Positions 1 to 5,151 of a stretch of DNA of 5,304 nt are shown one piece after another. Both the position numbers and the translations under genes were made by a program. Under the pieces are notes generated by a model. The model saw only the letters and a program-made list of their open reading frames with translations. It was not told the DNA's origin and made no database searches. Positions within the stretch are counted from its first letter, which is position 1. Every line of letters starts with the position of its first letter. Origin of the DNA: Clostridia bacterium. Lineage in GTDB: Bacteria > Bacillota > Clostridia > Oscillospirales > Acutalibacteraceae. The DNA lies in assembly GCA_900755995.1 (NCBI GenBank), contig CAAEIM010000060.1:1-5304 (forward strand), written 5' to 3'.

Positions 1-468
1 AGCCGAGAGCATATCGTTGTCGCCAAAATTGTTGCCCTCAAGCTCATCAATGGCTACGGTATCATTCTCGTTTATTATGGGAATAATGTTCATATCAAGC
101 AGCTCGTCAAGGGTATTGATAACATTCTGCCTTTTCTGCTCGGTTTCGACCGCATAGCGTGTCAAAAGGAGCTGAGCTACCGAGTGATTGTACTCGCCGA
201 AAATTTTATCGTACATAAACATAAGCTCACACTGACCTATAGCGGCAAGAGCCTGCTTTTTCTTGGTTTCGCTCGGGCGGACAGAAAGCCCTGCCTTGCC
301 CATTCCAACGCCGATTGCGCCTGAGCTTACAAGAATAATTTTTTCGCCGCTGTTCTGCAAATCAGCAATCACCTTGCAGAGCGACTCAATGCGGCGGTAA
401 TTAATTTTTCCGTTTTCGTATGTAAGGGTTGAAGTGCCAACCTTTATTACGGTAAGCTTATTTTCCAT
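1..468 (-). CDS. proB: Glutamate 5-kinase, N-terminal 156 residues (3' end outside the window)
   Basis: This enzyme phosphorylates L-glutamate with ATP to gamma-glutamyl phosphate, the first step of proline synthesis, in the cytoplasm. I read it by translating the minus strand. It opens VIKVGTSTLT, with the phosphate-binding lysine K9 and the G-T-S turn of the amino-acid kinase fold. VSSGAIGVG follows at residues 47-55, then NENDTVA at 133-139 and FGDNDMLSA at 148-156, which are glutamate-kinase signature blocks for substrate and nucleotide binding. The frame stays open to base 1, so the gene is cut by the window edge and not truncated in the genome. Whether it carries a C-terminal PUA domain cannot be seen. 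The ATG at 468 is supported by AGGTGA at 482-477, eight bases upstream, and by the family N-terminus starting just before the first beta strand. proA would be the usual next gene, but it lies outside the window. Confidence 0.95.
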   Translation of the reverse strand, partial: MENKLTVIKVGTSTLTYENGKINYRRIESLCKVIADLQNSGEKIILVSSGAIGVGMGKAGLSVRPSETKKKQALAAIGQCELMFMYDKIFGEYNHSVAQLLLTRYAVETEQKRQNVINTLDELLDMNIIPIINENDTVAIDELEGNNFGDNDMLSA

Positions 469-502
469 TTCAAACTTCACCTGTTTTCAATTTATTACTG
501 CT

Positions 503-532
503 ATTATAACACATATAGGGTTTAAATTACAA
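503..532 (-). promoter_or_regulatory. Probable sigma-A promoter of proB
   Basis: On the minus strand TTGTAA (532-527) is followed after 18 bases by a perfect TATAAT (508-503). The -10 is preceded by TG one base away, an extended -10, which compensates for the weaker -35. The start site would fall near 496, giving a leader of roughly 28 bases before the ATG at 468. Only proB lies downstream in this direction. Confidence 0.65.
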
Positions 533-609
533 CAAGTTTTATATAAATATCTACCGCCTGTGCCCGACAACCGCCAGGCAATTTCCTACAAAAGCAAAAA
601 GCTCTATAT

Positions 610-687
610 GGGTAGTACCGATTATATAAAAATCATTTTCGGACATAAAAAGCTCTGAATTATACCGGACTATCTGCTCGGGCTAAA
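610..687 (-). repeat. Dispersed intergenic repeat, copy A
   Basis: Read on the minus strand, this copy begins TTTAGCCCGAGCAGATAGT, passes through an AATTCAGAGC block and a GTCCGAAAAT block, and ends GGTACTACCC. The same ordered blocks recur at 2562-2642 and three times in 5067-5304. It is more diverged than the other copies and one base shorter in its core. Its ends are inverted: GGTAGT at 611-616 faces ACTATC at 669-674. No coding capacity is visible. It lies between the proB and glucokinase promoters. Confidence 0.75.
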
Positions 688-731
688 TAGACTCGGACTA
701 AAAATCTTGGGGTAAAAAATGTTAAATTCTA

Positions 732-760
732 TTGACAAAACGGGGGTATAATACTAAAAT
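732..760 (+). promoter_or_regulatory. Probable sigma-A promoter of the glucokinase gene
   Basis: A perfect TTGACA at 732-737 is followed after 17 bases by TAAAAT at 755-760. This places the start site near 767 and gives a leader of about 47 bases. A perfect TATAAT also occurs at 747-752, but only nine bases separate it from TTGACA, so the two cannot act as a pair. It could serve as a -10 only with a poor upstream -35. No catabolite-responsive (cre) element is apparent here. Confidence 0.6.
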
Positions 761-768
761 TATAGTAT
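751..768. promoter_or_regulatory. Dyad overlapping the glucokinase -10 and start site (possible operator)
   Basis: ATACTA at 751-756 and TAGTAT at 763-768 are perfect inverted copies separated by six bases. They straddle the predicted -10 (755-760) and the likely start of transcription, which is where a repressor would block initiation. The arms are short and AT-rich, so chance is a real possibility. No regulator gene is present in the window to pair with it. Confidence 0.25.
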
Positions 769-813
769 ATGTTACTAAATTTAAATTGTGTTAACCATAA
801 AGGAGATTACAAA

Positions 814-1752
814 ATGAAAAAATATGCATTTGGTGTTGACATAGGCGGCACAACAATTAAACTCGGCTTGTTTGAAACCTCGGGCGAGCTTATGGAAAAG
901 TGGGAAATCCCCACAAGAACTCAGGAAAACGGCGTTTATATTCTCAACGACATTGCAGAGGCTATTTCTGCAAGGCTTGCGGAGAAAAGCATCAGCACAG
1001 ACGATGTTGAGGGTATCGGCGTGGGCGTTCCCGGTCCTGTAGGCGACGACGGCACAGTTTACAAATGTGTAAATCTGGGTTGGAGTGTGTTCAATGTAGC
1101 CATTGAGCTTGAAAGAAAGACAGGCTTTAAGGTTAAGGTCGGCAATGACGCCAATGTTGCGGCTCTGGGCGAGATGTGGCAGGGGGGCGGCAAGGGCTAC
1201 AAAAACCTTGTTATGGTAACGCTTGGCACAGGCGTTGGCGGCGGCGTAATTATCAATGAAAAGATTATTCCGGGCAGTGACGGTGCGGCAGGCGAAATTG
1301 GACACCTCAGAGTAAAGGAAAGAGAAACCGAAACCTGCGGCTGCGGCAACCGTGGATGTCTTGAGCAGTATGCCTCTGCAACAGGAATTGCAAGGGTTAC
1401 CAAAAAATACCTTGAGGATCACGATGACGAAACCGTGCTCAGAAATGAAAAGGAGCTTACTGCAAAGGCAATTTTTGACGCTGCAAAGCTCGGAGATGAG
1501 GTCGCACTCAAAATGGTTGACGATACCGCAAAGCTGCTCGGCAAGGGACTCTCACTCGTTGCCTGCGTGGTAAATCCTCAGGTATTCGTAATCGGCGGCG
1601 GAATGTCAAAGGCAGGAGATTTCCTCATTGAGCAGGTGCAGAAGTATTATCAGGAATTTGCATTCCACGCTTGCAAAAACACCTTCTTCAAGCTCGCTGA
1701 CCTCGGCAATGACGCAGGAATTTACGGCTGTGCCCGTATGATAATTAAATAA
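814..1752 (+). CDS. glcK: ROK-family glucokinase (312 aa)
   Basis: It phosphorylates glucose at C6 with ATP in the cytoplasm, feeding glycolysis from sugars that enter unphosphorylated. The N-terminal phosphate loop VDIGGTTIKLG is at residues 8-18. The sugar site GNDANVAALGE is at 110-120, with D112 the expected catalytic base. The second phosphate motif LGTGVGGG is at 137-144. The ROK signature runs from E161-I-G-H164 to the C175-x-C177-x4-C182-x-E184 cluster, the structural zinc site with sugar-binding glutamates. The adenine-side motif GGGMSKAG is at 261-268. Length fits the family. I chose ATG 814 over an in-frame ATG at 769 because AAGGAG ends nine bases upstream of 814 and MKKYAFGVDIGG is the usual start; the extra 15 residues would be translated leader. 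The cysteine cluster and E161/H164 fit glucokinase, but another hexose or N-acetylhexosamine substrate cannot be excluded. It is the first gene of a likely two-gene unit. Confidence 0.92.
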   Translation: MKKYAFGVDIGGTTIKLGLFETSGELMEKWEIPTRTQENGVYILNDIAEAISARLAEKSISTDDVEGIGVGVPGPVGDDGTVYKCVNLGWSVFNVAIELERKTGFKVKVGNDANVAALGEMWQGGGKGYKNLVMVTLGTGVGGGVIINEKIIPGSDGAAGEIGHLRVKERETETCGCGNRGCLEQYASATGIARVTKKYLEDHDDETVLRNEKELTAKAIFDAAKLGDEVALKMVDDTAKLLGKGLSLVACVVNPQVFVIGGGMSKAGDFLIEQVQKYYQEFAFHACKNTFFKLADLGNDAGIYGCARMIIK

Positions 1753-1766
1753 TTTTTGTAAGGAAT

Positions 1767-2315
1767 ATGAATATTTTAGTTATTAATTGCAGTCCGATGA
1801 GAAACGGTGCAACTGCTGAAATTGTAAATACTGTCAGCCAATATTTGCATAGCGGTAACACAGTTAAAACAATTTGTATAGATGATTTTGACATCAAATA
1901 CTGTAAAGGCTGCCGAAAATGTCATACCACAGCAGAGTGTTTTCAACAGGATGATACGAAGAAGGTTATTTCGTATTATGAATGGGCGGATAAAATAGTA
2001 TCAGTTTCCCCATCATATTGGGCAGACATTCCCGGACAGTTCAAAGTATTTATAGACAGATGTACTCCATGGTGCAATACGCATGAACCTCACGCAAAAA
2101 TATCAAAGGGTAAAAAAGGCTATACAATAGCGTTGAGAACCGGACCAAATGAGGCAGAATGTAAAAAAATAATCGGCAGCATAGAACATTTTTACGGTCA
2201 TCTTGAAATAGATATAAGCGGAAATTTGAGTTTATGCTCAATCGAATACAAAGATGATGTTGCAGGCAGAATTGATGAAATTAAATGCTTTTGTAATAAA
2301 ATTTTAAATTCGTGA
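1767..2315 (+). CDS. Flavodoxin-fold NAD(P)H:FMN oxidoreductase, iron-sulfur-flavoprotein-like (182 aa)
   Basis: This is a small cytoplasmic flavoprotein, probably moving electrons from NAD(P)H through FMN; its physiological acceptor is unknown. It starts MNILVINCSP, the first beta strand and FMN phosphate loop (S9-P10-M-R-N-G-A-T15). The block SPSYWADIPGQFKVFIDR at residues 81-98 matches the family pattern of P-x-Y-W followed by a Q-x-K-x-F-I-D-R helix. Cysteines 46, 49, 52 and 58 form C-x2-C-x2-C-x5-C, the compact motif that holds a 4Fe-4S cluster in iron-sulfur flavoproteins; many relatives keep a similar motif without a demonstrated cluster. It begins 14 bases after the glucokinase stop, so cotranscription is likely. 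The AAGGA at 1760-1764 is only two bases from the ATG, an unusually short gap, but the next methionine (M11) would delete the first strand. Hand counts of two 60-base samples give about 40% GC, against 55% in a glucokinase sample, which suggests separate acquisition. Confidence 0.85.
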   Translation: MNILVINCSPMRNGATAEIVNTVSQYLHSGNTVKTICIDDFDIKYCKGCRKCHTTAECFQQDDTKKVISYYEWADKIVSVSPSYWADIPGQFKVFIDRCTPWCNTHEPHAKISKGKKGYTIALRTGPNEAECKKIIGSIEHFYGHLEIDISGNLSLCSIEYKDDVAGRIDEIKCFCNKILNS

Positions 2316-2634
2316 CTGTAAAAATGAATATATTCTCTCATTCTATATTGAAAATGCAGTACTGATAGCGAAAATAAAATAGATATGTCATAATAAATGA
2401 ATAGGCTAAAAAATTCTATAACATAAAGACAGCCCGACCGCAGCCAATGCTGTAGTCGGGCTTTTTCTTGTAAATTTTCAGTTTTAATCTATGACAGTAG
2501 GATTTATGCTAAACTCACTTTTTCTGCCATTAATCTTTAAAAATTCAGATAGTGAACCAACGGCAGTAAGGCATAAACAAAACCCATTTTCGGGCATCAA
2601 AAGCCTTGAATTAAAACCGTACTGTCTGCTCGGG
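2316..2634. other. Convergent intergenic region
   Basis: This 319-base gene-free stretch lies between the flavoprotein and ATPase 3' ends. It holds the terminator at 2431-2467 and repeat copy B from 2562. Positions 2316-2430 and 2468-2561 are AT-rich with no reading frame or RNA signature I can support. CAGTACTG at 2357-2364, and a GACAGTAGG word followed by CTAAACTCA near 2492-2518, resemble the repeat's end sequence and could be decayed remnants, but the match is too short to claim. Confidence 0.6.
2431..2467 (+). terminator. Rho-independent terminator of the glucokinase-flavoprotein unit
   Basis: AGCCCGAC (2431-2438) pairs perfectly with GTCGGGCT (2455-2462). An inner CAGC/GCTG stem closes a CAAT loop, with a small internal mismatch between the two stems. 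A T-tract at 2462-2466 follows on the plus strand. The hairpin lies 116 bases beyond the flavoprotein stop. On the minus strand only a weak T-run follows, so it may act poorly on transcripts from the convergent transporter operon. Confidence 0.85.
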
Positions 2635-2642
2635 CTAAAAAA
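2562..2642 (-). repeat. Dispersed intergenic repeat, copy B, overlapping the ATPase stop codon
   Basis: Read on the minus strand, this copy starts TTTTTTAGCCCGAGCAGACAG, continues through ACGGTTTTAATTC and GCCCGAAAAT blocks, and ends CCTTACTGCC. Its 41-base core aligns without gaps to copy D near 5163-5203, with 34 of 41 bases identical by eye. The TAG stop of the ATPase gene (2637-2635) falls inside the repeat's leading TTTTTTAG block. On the plus strand GGCAGTAAGG (2562-2571) and CCGTACTGTC (2617-2626) form imperfect inverted ends. Confidence 0.85.
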
Positions 2643-3378
2643 CTTTGGAGAGAAATTCTTTTAGGCGTTCGTTTTTGGGGTTGTTAAAAAATTCCTTAGG
2701 CGGCGCCTGCTCAACAATTACTCCGTTGTCAACAAATACAACATTTGTGCCGACCTCACGGGCAAATCCCATCTCGTGAGTTACCACAACCATTGTCATT
2801 CCCTCTTTGGCAAGCTTTTTCATTACATCAAGCACCTCGCCGACCATTTCGGGGTCAAGCGCTGAGGTTGGCTCGTCAAAAAGCATTACCTCGGGGTTCA
2901 TACAGAGTGCACGGACAATAGCCACACGCTGTTTTTGTCCGCCCGAAAGCTGTGACGGATAAGCGTTTGCCCTGTCTGCAAGACCTACCCGCTCAAGCAG
3001 AGCCATAGCCTCCTCTGTAGCTTCCTCCTTGCTCTTTTTGAGCAGCTTTACAGGCCCGATAATCATATTTTTGAGGACTGTCATATGCGGAAAAAGGTTG
3101 AACTGCTGAAAAACCATTCCCATCTTTCTGCGGTGGAGATTGATGTCAACGCTTCTGTCGCTGATGTCCACGCCGTCAAAAATTATATGTCCCTGCGTAG
3201 GCTCCTCAAGCAAATTGAGGCAGCGCAAAAAGGTTGATTTACCCGAGCCTGACGAACCGATTACTACCATAACATCGCCCTTGTGAATCTCGGCGTTAAT
3301 GCCCTTGAGAACCTCGTTTGTGCCAAAGAACTTTTTAAGTCCCTCAACCTTTATCAATAAATCGTTATTAGTGGTCAC
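2635..3378 (-). CDS. Polar amino-acid ABC transporter ATP-binding protein, GlnQ/ArtP type (247 aa)
   Basis: This is the cytoplasmic motor of an amino-acid importer, working as a dimer beneath the permease. All nucleotide-binding motifs are present in order: Walker A GSSGSGKST at residues 41-49, Q-loop VFQQFNLFPH around 89-98, signature LSGGQKQR at 144-151, Walker B VMLFDEP at 164-170 with D168 and E169, D-loop SALD at 172-175, and switch histidine H201 in VTHEMGFA. Length and sequence style match the GlnQ group; the substrate cannot be told from this subunit. Translation starts at a GTG (3378-3376), eleven bases inside the end of the permease gene. AGGAGG lies at 3394-3389, within the last permease codons, 10 bases upstream. 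No in-frame ATG lies nearby, so translational coupling is likely. The TAG stop sits inside a repeat copy, but the C-terminus (RLKEFLSKVF) is typical, so the protein does not look shortened. Confidence 0.95.
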   Translation of the reverse strand: MTTNNDLLIKVEGLKKFFGTNEVLKGINAEIHKGDVMVVIGSSGSGKSTFLRCLNLLEEPTQGHIIFDGVDISDRSVDINLHRRKMGMVFQQFNLFPHMTVLKNMIIGPVKLLKKSKEEATEEAMALLERVGLADRANAYPSQLSGGQKQRVAIVRALCMNPEVMLFDEPTSALDPEMVGEVLDVMKKLAKEGMTMVVVTHEMGFAREVGTNVVFVDNGVIVEQAPPKEFFNNPKNERLKEFLSKVF

Positions 3379-4132
3379 TTATGCGAAGCCTCCTTTCGAG
3401 CTTTTTGAGGAAGTAGGTCAAAAACAATACAATAACAAGGTAAACTACCGCTATAGAAATCAACGGGAAGAATGCCTCGTAGGTTCTTGAACGAACCAGA
3501 TTGCCCACATAGGTCAAATCCTGAAGTGCAACATAACCTGCAACCGAGGTTTCCTTAACGAGTACGATAAACTCGTTGCCAAGGGCAGGCAGAACGTTTT
3601 TTAATGCCTGAGGCAAAATGACGTGAATCATAGTGCTCTTGTAGTCAAAACCGAGAGAGCGACTCGCCTCAAACTGTCCCTTATCGATAGACATAATGCC
3701 CGAGCGCACAATTTCAGACACATATGCGCCCGAGTTAATGCCGAACGCAAGCACTGCGGCAATAATGCCGTTTCTTGATGAAGCAAAAATTATGTAATAC
3801 ATAATCATAAGCTGAATTACAACAGGCGTACCTCTGATAACCGTTATATAAATGTTGCAGATAAAATTAAGAACCTTTAGTAAATAATCGCTCGGCTTTC
3901 TGCACTTTTTGCCGCTGAGGGTGTTGTCATAGGTTGCACGAACCACAGCAATTAAAAATCCGAGGATAATGCCGAGAAAAGCCGCTATAATTGTAATTTC
4001 CAGAGTTACCCCAAGTCCGCTTAAAAACTGTTTCCATCGGTCATCAACAATAAAGGTTTTATTAAAGCTTTCTGCTATATCAATAAAGAAATTATTAAAG
4101 CTTTCTGCTATATCCTGAAAAAATTTTTCCAT
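3368..4132 (-). CDS. Polar amino-acid ABC transporter permease, HisM/GlnP family (254 aa)
   Basis: This is the membrane channel subunit of the importer, expected as a homodimer because only one permease gene is present. Hydrophobic segments lie near residues 43-65, 85-118, 121-141, 185-203 and 222-243. RGTP at 100-103 and the cytoplasmic EAA loop (EASRSLGFDYK at 155-165, then ILPQALKNVLPALGN) are the family hallmarks; the EAA loop contacts the ATPase. FIVDDRWKQFLSGLGVTL at 27-44 is the usual pre-membrane segment. Before it the protein carries an 11-residue duplication with DIAESFN repeated at 7-13 and 18-24, described separately. The ATG at 4132 follows AAGGG at 4148-4144 at a rather long spacing of 11 bases. 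The gene lies 59 bases after the binding-protein stop and overlaps the ATPase start by 11 bases. Confidence 0.94.
   Translation of the reverse strand: MEKFFQDIAESFNNFFIDIAESFNKTFIVDDRWKQFLSGLGVTLEITIIAAFLGIILGFLIAVVRATYDNTLSGKKCRKPSDYLLKVLNFICNIYITVIRGTPVVIQLMIMYYIIFASSRNGIIAAVLAFGINSGAYVSEIVRSGIMSIDKGQFEASRSLGFDYKSTMIHVILPQALKNVLPALGNEFIVLVKETSVAGYVALQDLTYVGNLVRSRTYEAFFPLISIAVVYLVIVLFLTYFLKKLERRLRISDH
4059..4114 (-). repeat. In-frame 33-base tandem duplication in the permease 5' end
   Basis: A 23-base word is exactly repeated at 4059-4081 and 4092-4114, offset by 33 bases, which is 11 codons. It encodes IAESFN twice (residues 8-13 and 19-24) inside the units IAESFNNFFID and IAESFNKTFIV. Identity at the DNA level over 23 bases suggests a recent event, with the reading frame kept. 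Confidence 0.9.
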
Positions 4133-4155
4133 ATGCTTGTTTTCCCTTTAATATC

Positions 4156-4184
4156 AGAAAAGCAGCTTTAACGGCTGCCTTTCT
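4156..4184 (-). promoter_or_regulatory. Intercistronic hairpin between binding-protein and permease genes
   Basis: On the minus strand AGAAAGGCAGC (4184-4174) pairs with GCTGCTTTTCT (4166-4156) over 11 positions, one of them a G-U wobble, around a 7-base loop. It starts seven bases after the binding-protein stop. No T-tract follows the stem beyond the CTTTTCT inside it, so full termination is unlikely. A hairpin here commonly stabilises the upstream message or trims readthrough, so that binding protein exceeds the membrane subunits. That role is inferred from position. Confidence 0.65.
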
Positions 4185-4191
4185 AAAATAT

Positions 4192-4989
4192 TTATTCCTT
4201 AACTATAATAACCTGATTTGATGTTGTGTAGCTGTCAGTGAAGTTAATTGACTGAAGTCTTTCCTCGGTAACAGTCATACCCGCCATACCAAAGTCAGCC
4301 TTGCCTGTCTGAACAGCGGTTACGATAGAGTCAAATTCCATATCGTCAATAACGAGCTTATAGCCGAGCTTGTCGCAGATTGCCTGAGCCATTGAAGCAT
4401 CAATACCCACAATCTTGTCGCCCTCGTAATACTCATAAGGCTCAAAGAAAGCGTTTGTAGCCATATGAAGCTCGCCGTTAGGATACTCTGTTCCCTCGGG
4501 TGTGGTGTAAGGTGATTTGCCCTTGGTGTTATCGCCGATAAAGTTTTTGTTAATAGACTCTGTAGTGCCGTCAGCCTTAAGCTCTGCAAGCGCAGTGTTG
4601 ATTTTTTCAAGAAGCTCTGTGTTGTCCTTAGCCACGCAGATTGCGTAGTCCTCCTCGACAAACGGGTCACTCAAAATTTTAAGTCCCTCGTTAGCGGCAA
4701 CAAAAGCCTTTGCAGGCTCGCTGTCAATGATAACGCAGTCGATTTTGCCCTGAGAAAGCGCAAGTACAGCGTCTGCGCCTTTACTGTAACGCTCGATTAC
4801 AGAGCCTTCCTTTTCATAATCGCTTGCGTAAATGTCGCCTGTTGTGCCGAGCTGAACGCCAATCTTTGCGCCCGCAAGATCGTCTGCACTTTCAACCTTT
4901 TTAACCTCTGTGCCGCCTGCGCAGGCTGAAAGGAGCATTGAAGCTGAGCAGAGTGCAGCAGCCAATGCCAATGAAACTACTTTTTTCAT
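4192..4989 (-). CDS. Amino-acid-binding lipoprotein of the ABC importer, with circularly permuted lobe order (265 aa)
   Basis: This extracellular receptor captures a polar amino acid and hands it to the permease. MKK and a hydrophobic stretch lead to the lipobox L20-S-A-C23, so it should be lipid-anchored. Family-3 binding-protein motifs are all present but in swapped order. First comes LAGAKIGVQLGTTGD (38-52), then KGADAVLAL (70-78), IIDSEPAKAF (87-96) and LLEKINTALAELKADGT (126-142), which normally end the protein. A linker at about 153-171 leads to HMATNAFFEPYEYYEG (175-190), IVGIDASMAQAICDKLGYKL, and AGMTVTEER (236-244), which normally begin it. Expected ligand contacts T49/T50, D89, F182/Y185 and R244 are kept. 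I chose ATG 4989 because AGGGGA (5000-4995) precedes it and the signal peptide starts there; an in-frame ATG at 5106 would add 39 residues reading through the promoter and repeat. The order does not arise from truncation, since both halves are complete. Ligand is unknown. Confidence 0.93.
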   Translation of the reverse strand: MKKVVSLALAAALCSASMLLSACAGGTEVKKVESADDLAGAKIGVQLGTTGDIYASDYEKEGSVIERYSKGADAVLALSQGKIDCVIIDSEPAKAFVAANEGLKILSDPFVEEDYAICVAKDNTELLEKINTALAELKADGTTESINKNFIGDNTKGKSPYTTPEGTEYPNGELHMATNAFFEPYEYYEGDKIVGIDASMAQAICDKLGYKLVIDDMEFDSIVTAVQTGKADFGMAGMTVTEERLQSINFTDSYTTSNQVIIVKE

Positions 4990-5028
4990 AAATATCCCCT
5001 TTTCATAATAAATATAACATACATCTAT

Positions 5029-5057
5029 ATAGTAATACAAAACTCGAAATAAATCAA
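5029..5057 (-). promoter_or_regulatory. Probable promoter of the amino-acid transporter operon
   Basis: On the minus strand TTGATT (5057-5052) is followed after 17 bases by TACTAT (5034-5029). This places the start near 5022 and gives a leader of about 33 bases, too short for a riboswitch. A second candidate slightly downstream combines TTGTAT with an extended -10 TGTTATATT. The repeat array begins only about 10 bases upstream of the -35. Confidence 0.5.
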
Positions 5058-5066
5058 GTTTTTTTG

Positions 5067-5151
5067 AACGAGCAGACAGTTTTATTACGGTTTTATTATA
5101 ATTCAAAGCATTTTATTCCCGAAAATCAGTTTTGCATAACCTGTACTGCCC
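5067..5151 (+). repeat. Repeat copy C, variant first unit of the tandem array
   Basis: This unit starts with CGAGCAGACAGT, carries an ACGG block as in copies A and B, then AATTCAAAGC and TTCCCGAAAATCAG, and ends CCTGTACTGCCC. Its first half is 11 bases longer than in the next unit (GAGC to GAGC is 93 bases instead of 82). Its second half, 5115-5159, matches 5197-5241 with four differences in 45 bases. The leading TTTTTTAGCC block is altered to TTTTTTGAA. It sits directly upstream of the transporter promoter. Confidence 0.85.

Larger units (their letters stand above)
469..813. other. Divergent intergenic region between proB and the glucokinase gene
   Basis: This 345-base gene-free stretch holds the proB promoter on the left, a dispersed repeat copy at 610-687 in the middle, and the glucokinase promoter with an overlapping dyad on the right. 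A 74-codon plus-strand reading frame at 434-658 crosses it, but it starts inside proB antisense, runs through the repeat and has no ribosome site or recognisable product, so I do not call it. No tRNA, riboswitch or terminator is apparent between 533 and 609. Confidence 0.7.

Noticed and set aside
434..658. A 74-codon plus-strand reading frame in the proB-glucokinase gap
   Set aside because: It starts antisense inside proB, runs across the proB promoter and repeat copy A, has no ribosome site, and shows no recognisable protein features.
781..1422. A 213-codon minus-strand frame, plus shorter overlapping frames, inside the glucokinase gene
   Set aside because: Shadow frames of a well-supported ROK kinase; they have no motifs or ribosome site of their own.
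2431..2462. The terminator hairpin as a further copy of the dispersed repeat, because both contain AGCCCGA
   Set aside because: Similarity stops after seven bases and none of the other ordered blocks follow.
4320..4670. A 116-codon second frame inside the binding-protein gene
   Set aside because: It is an out-of-frame shadow, rich in L, T and S, of a gene whose own frame carries all the family motifs.
4192..4989. The binding protein as a truncated or frameshifted pseudogene
   Set aside because: Both halves of the family are complete, in one frame, with lipobox, linker and ligand residues intact; only their order is changed.
4990..5106. A 39-residue N-terminal extension of the binding lipoprotein from ATG 5106
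   Set aside because: It would translate the promoter and part of repeat C and bury the signal peptide. The ATG at 4989 has a good ribosome site and a normal lipoprotein start.
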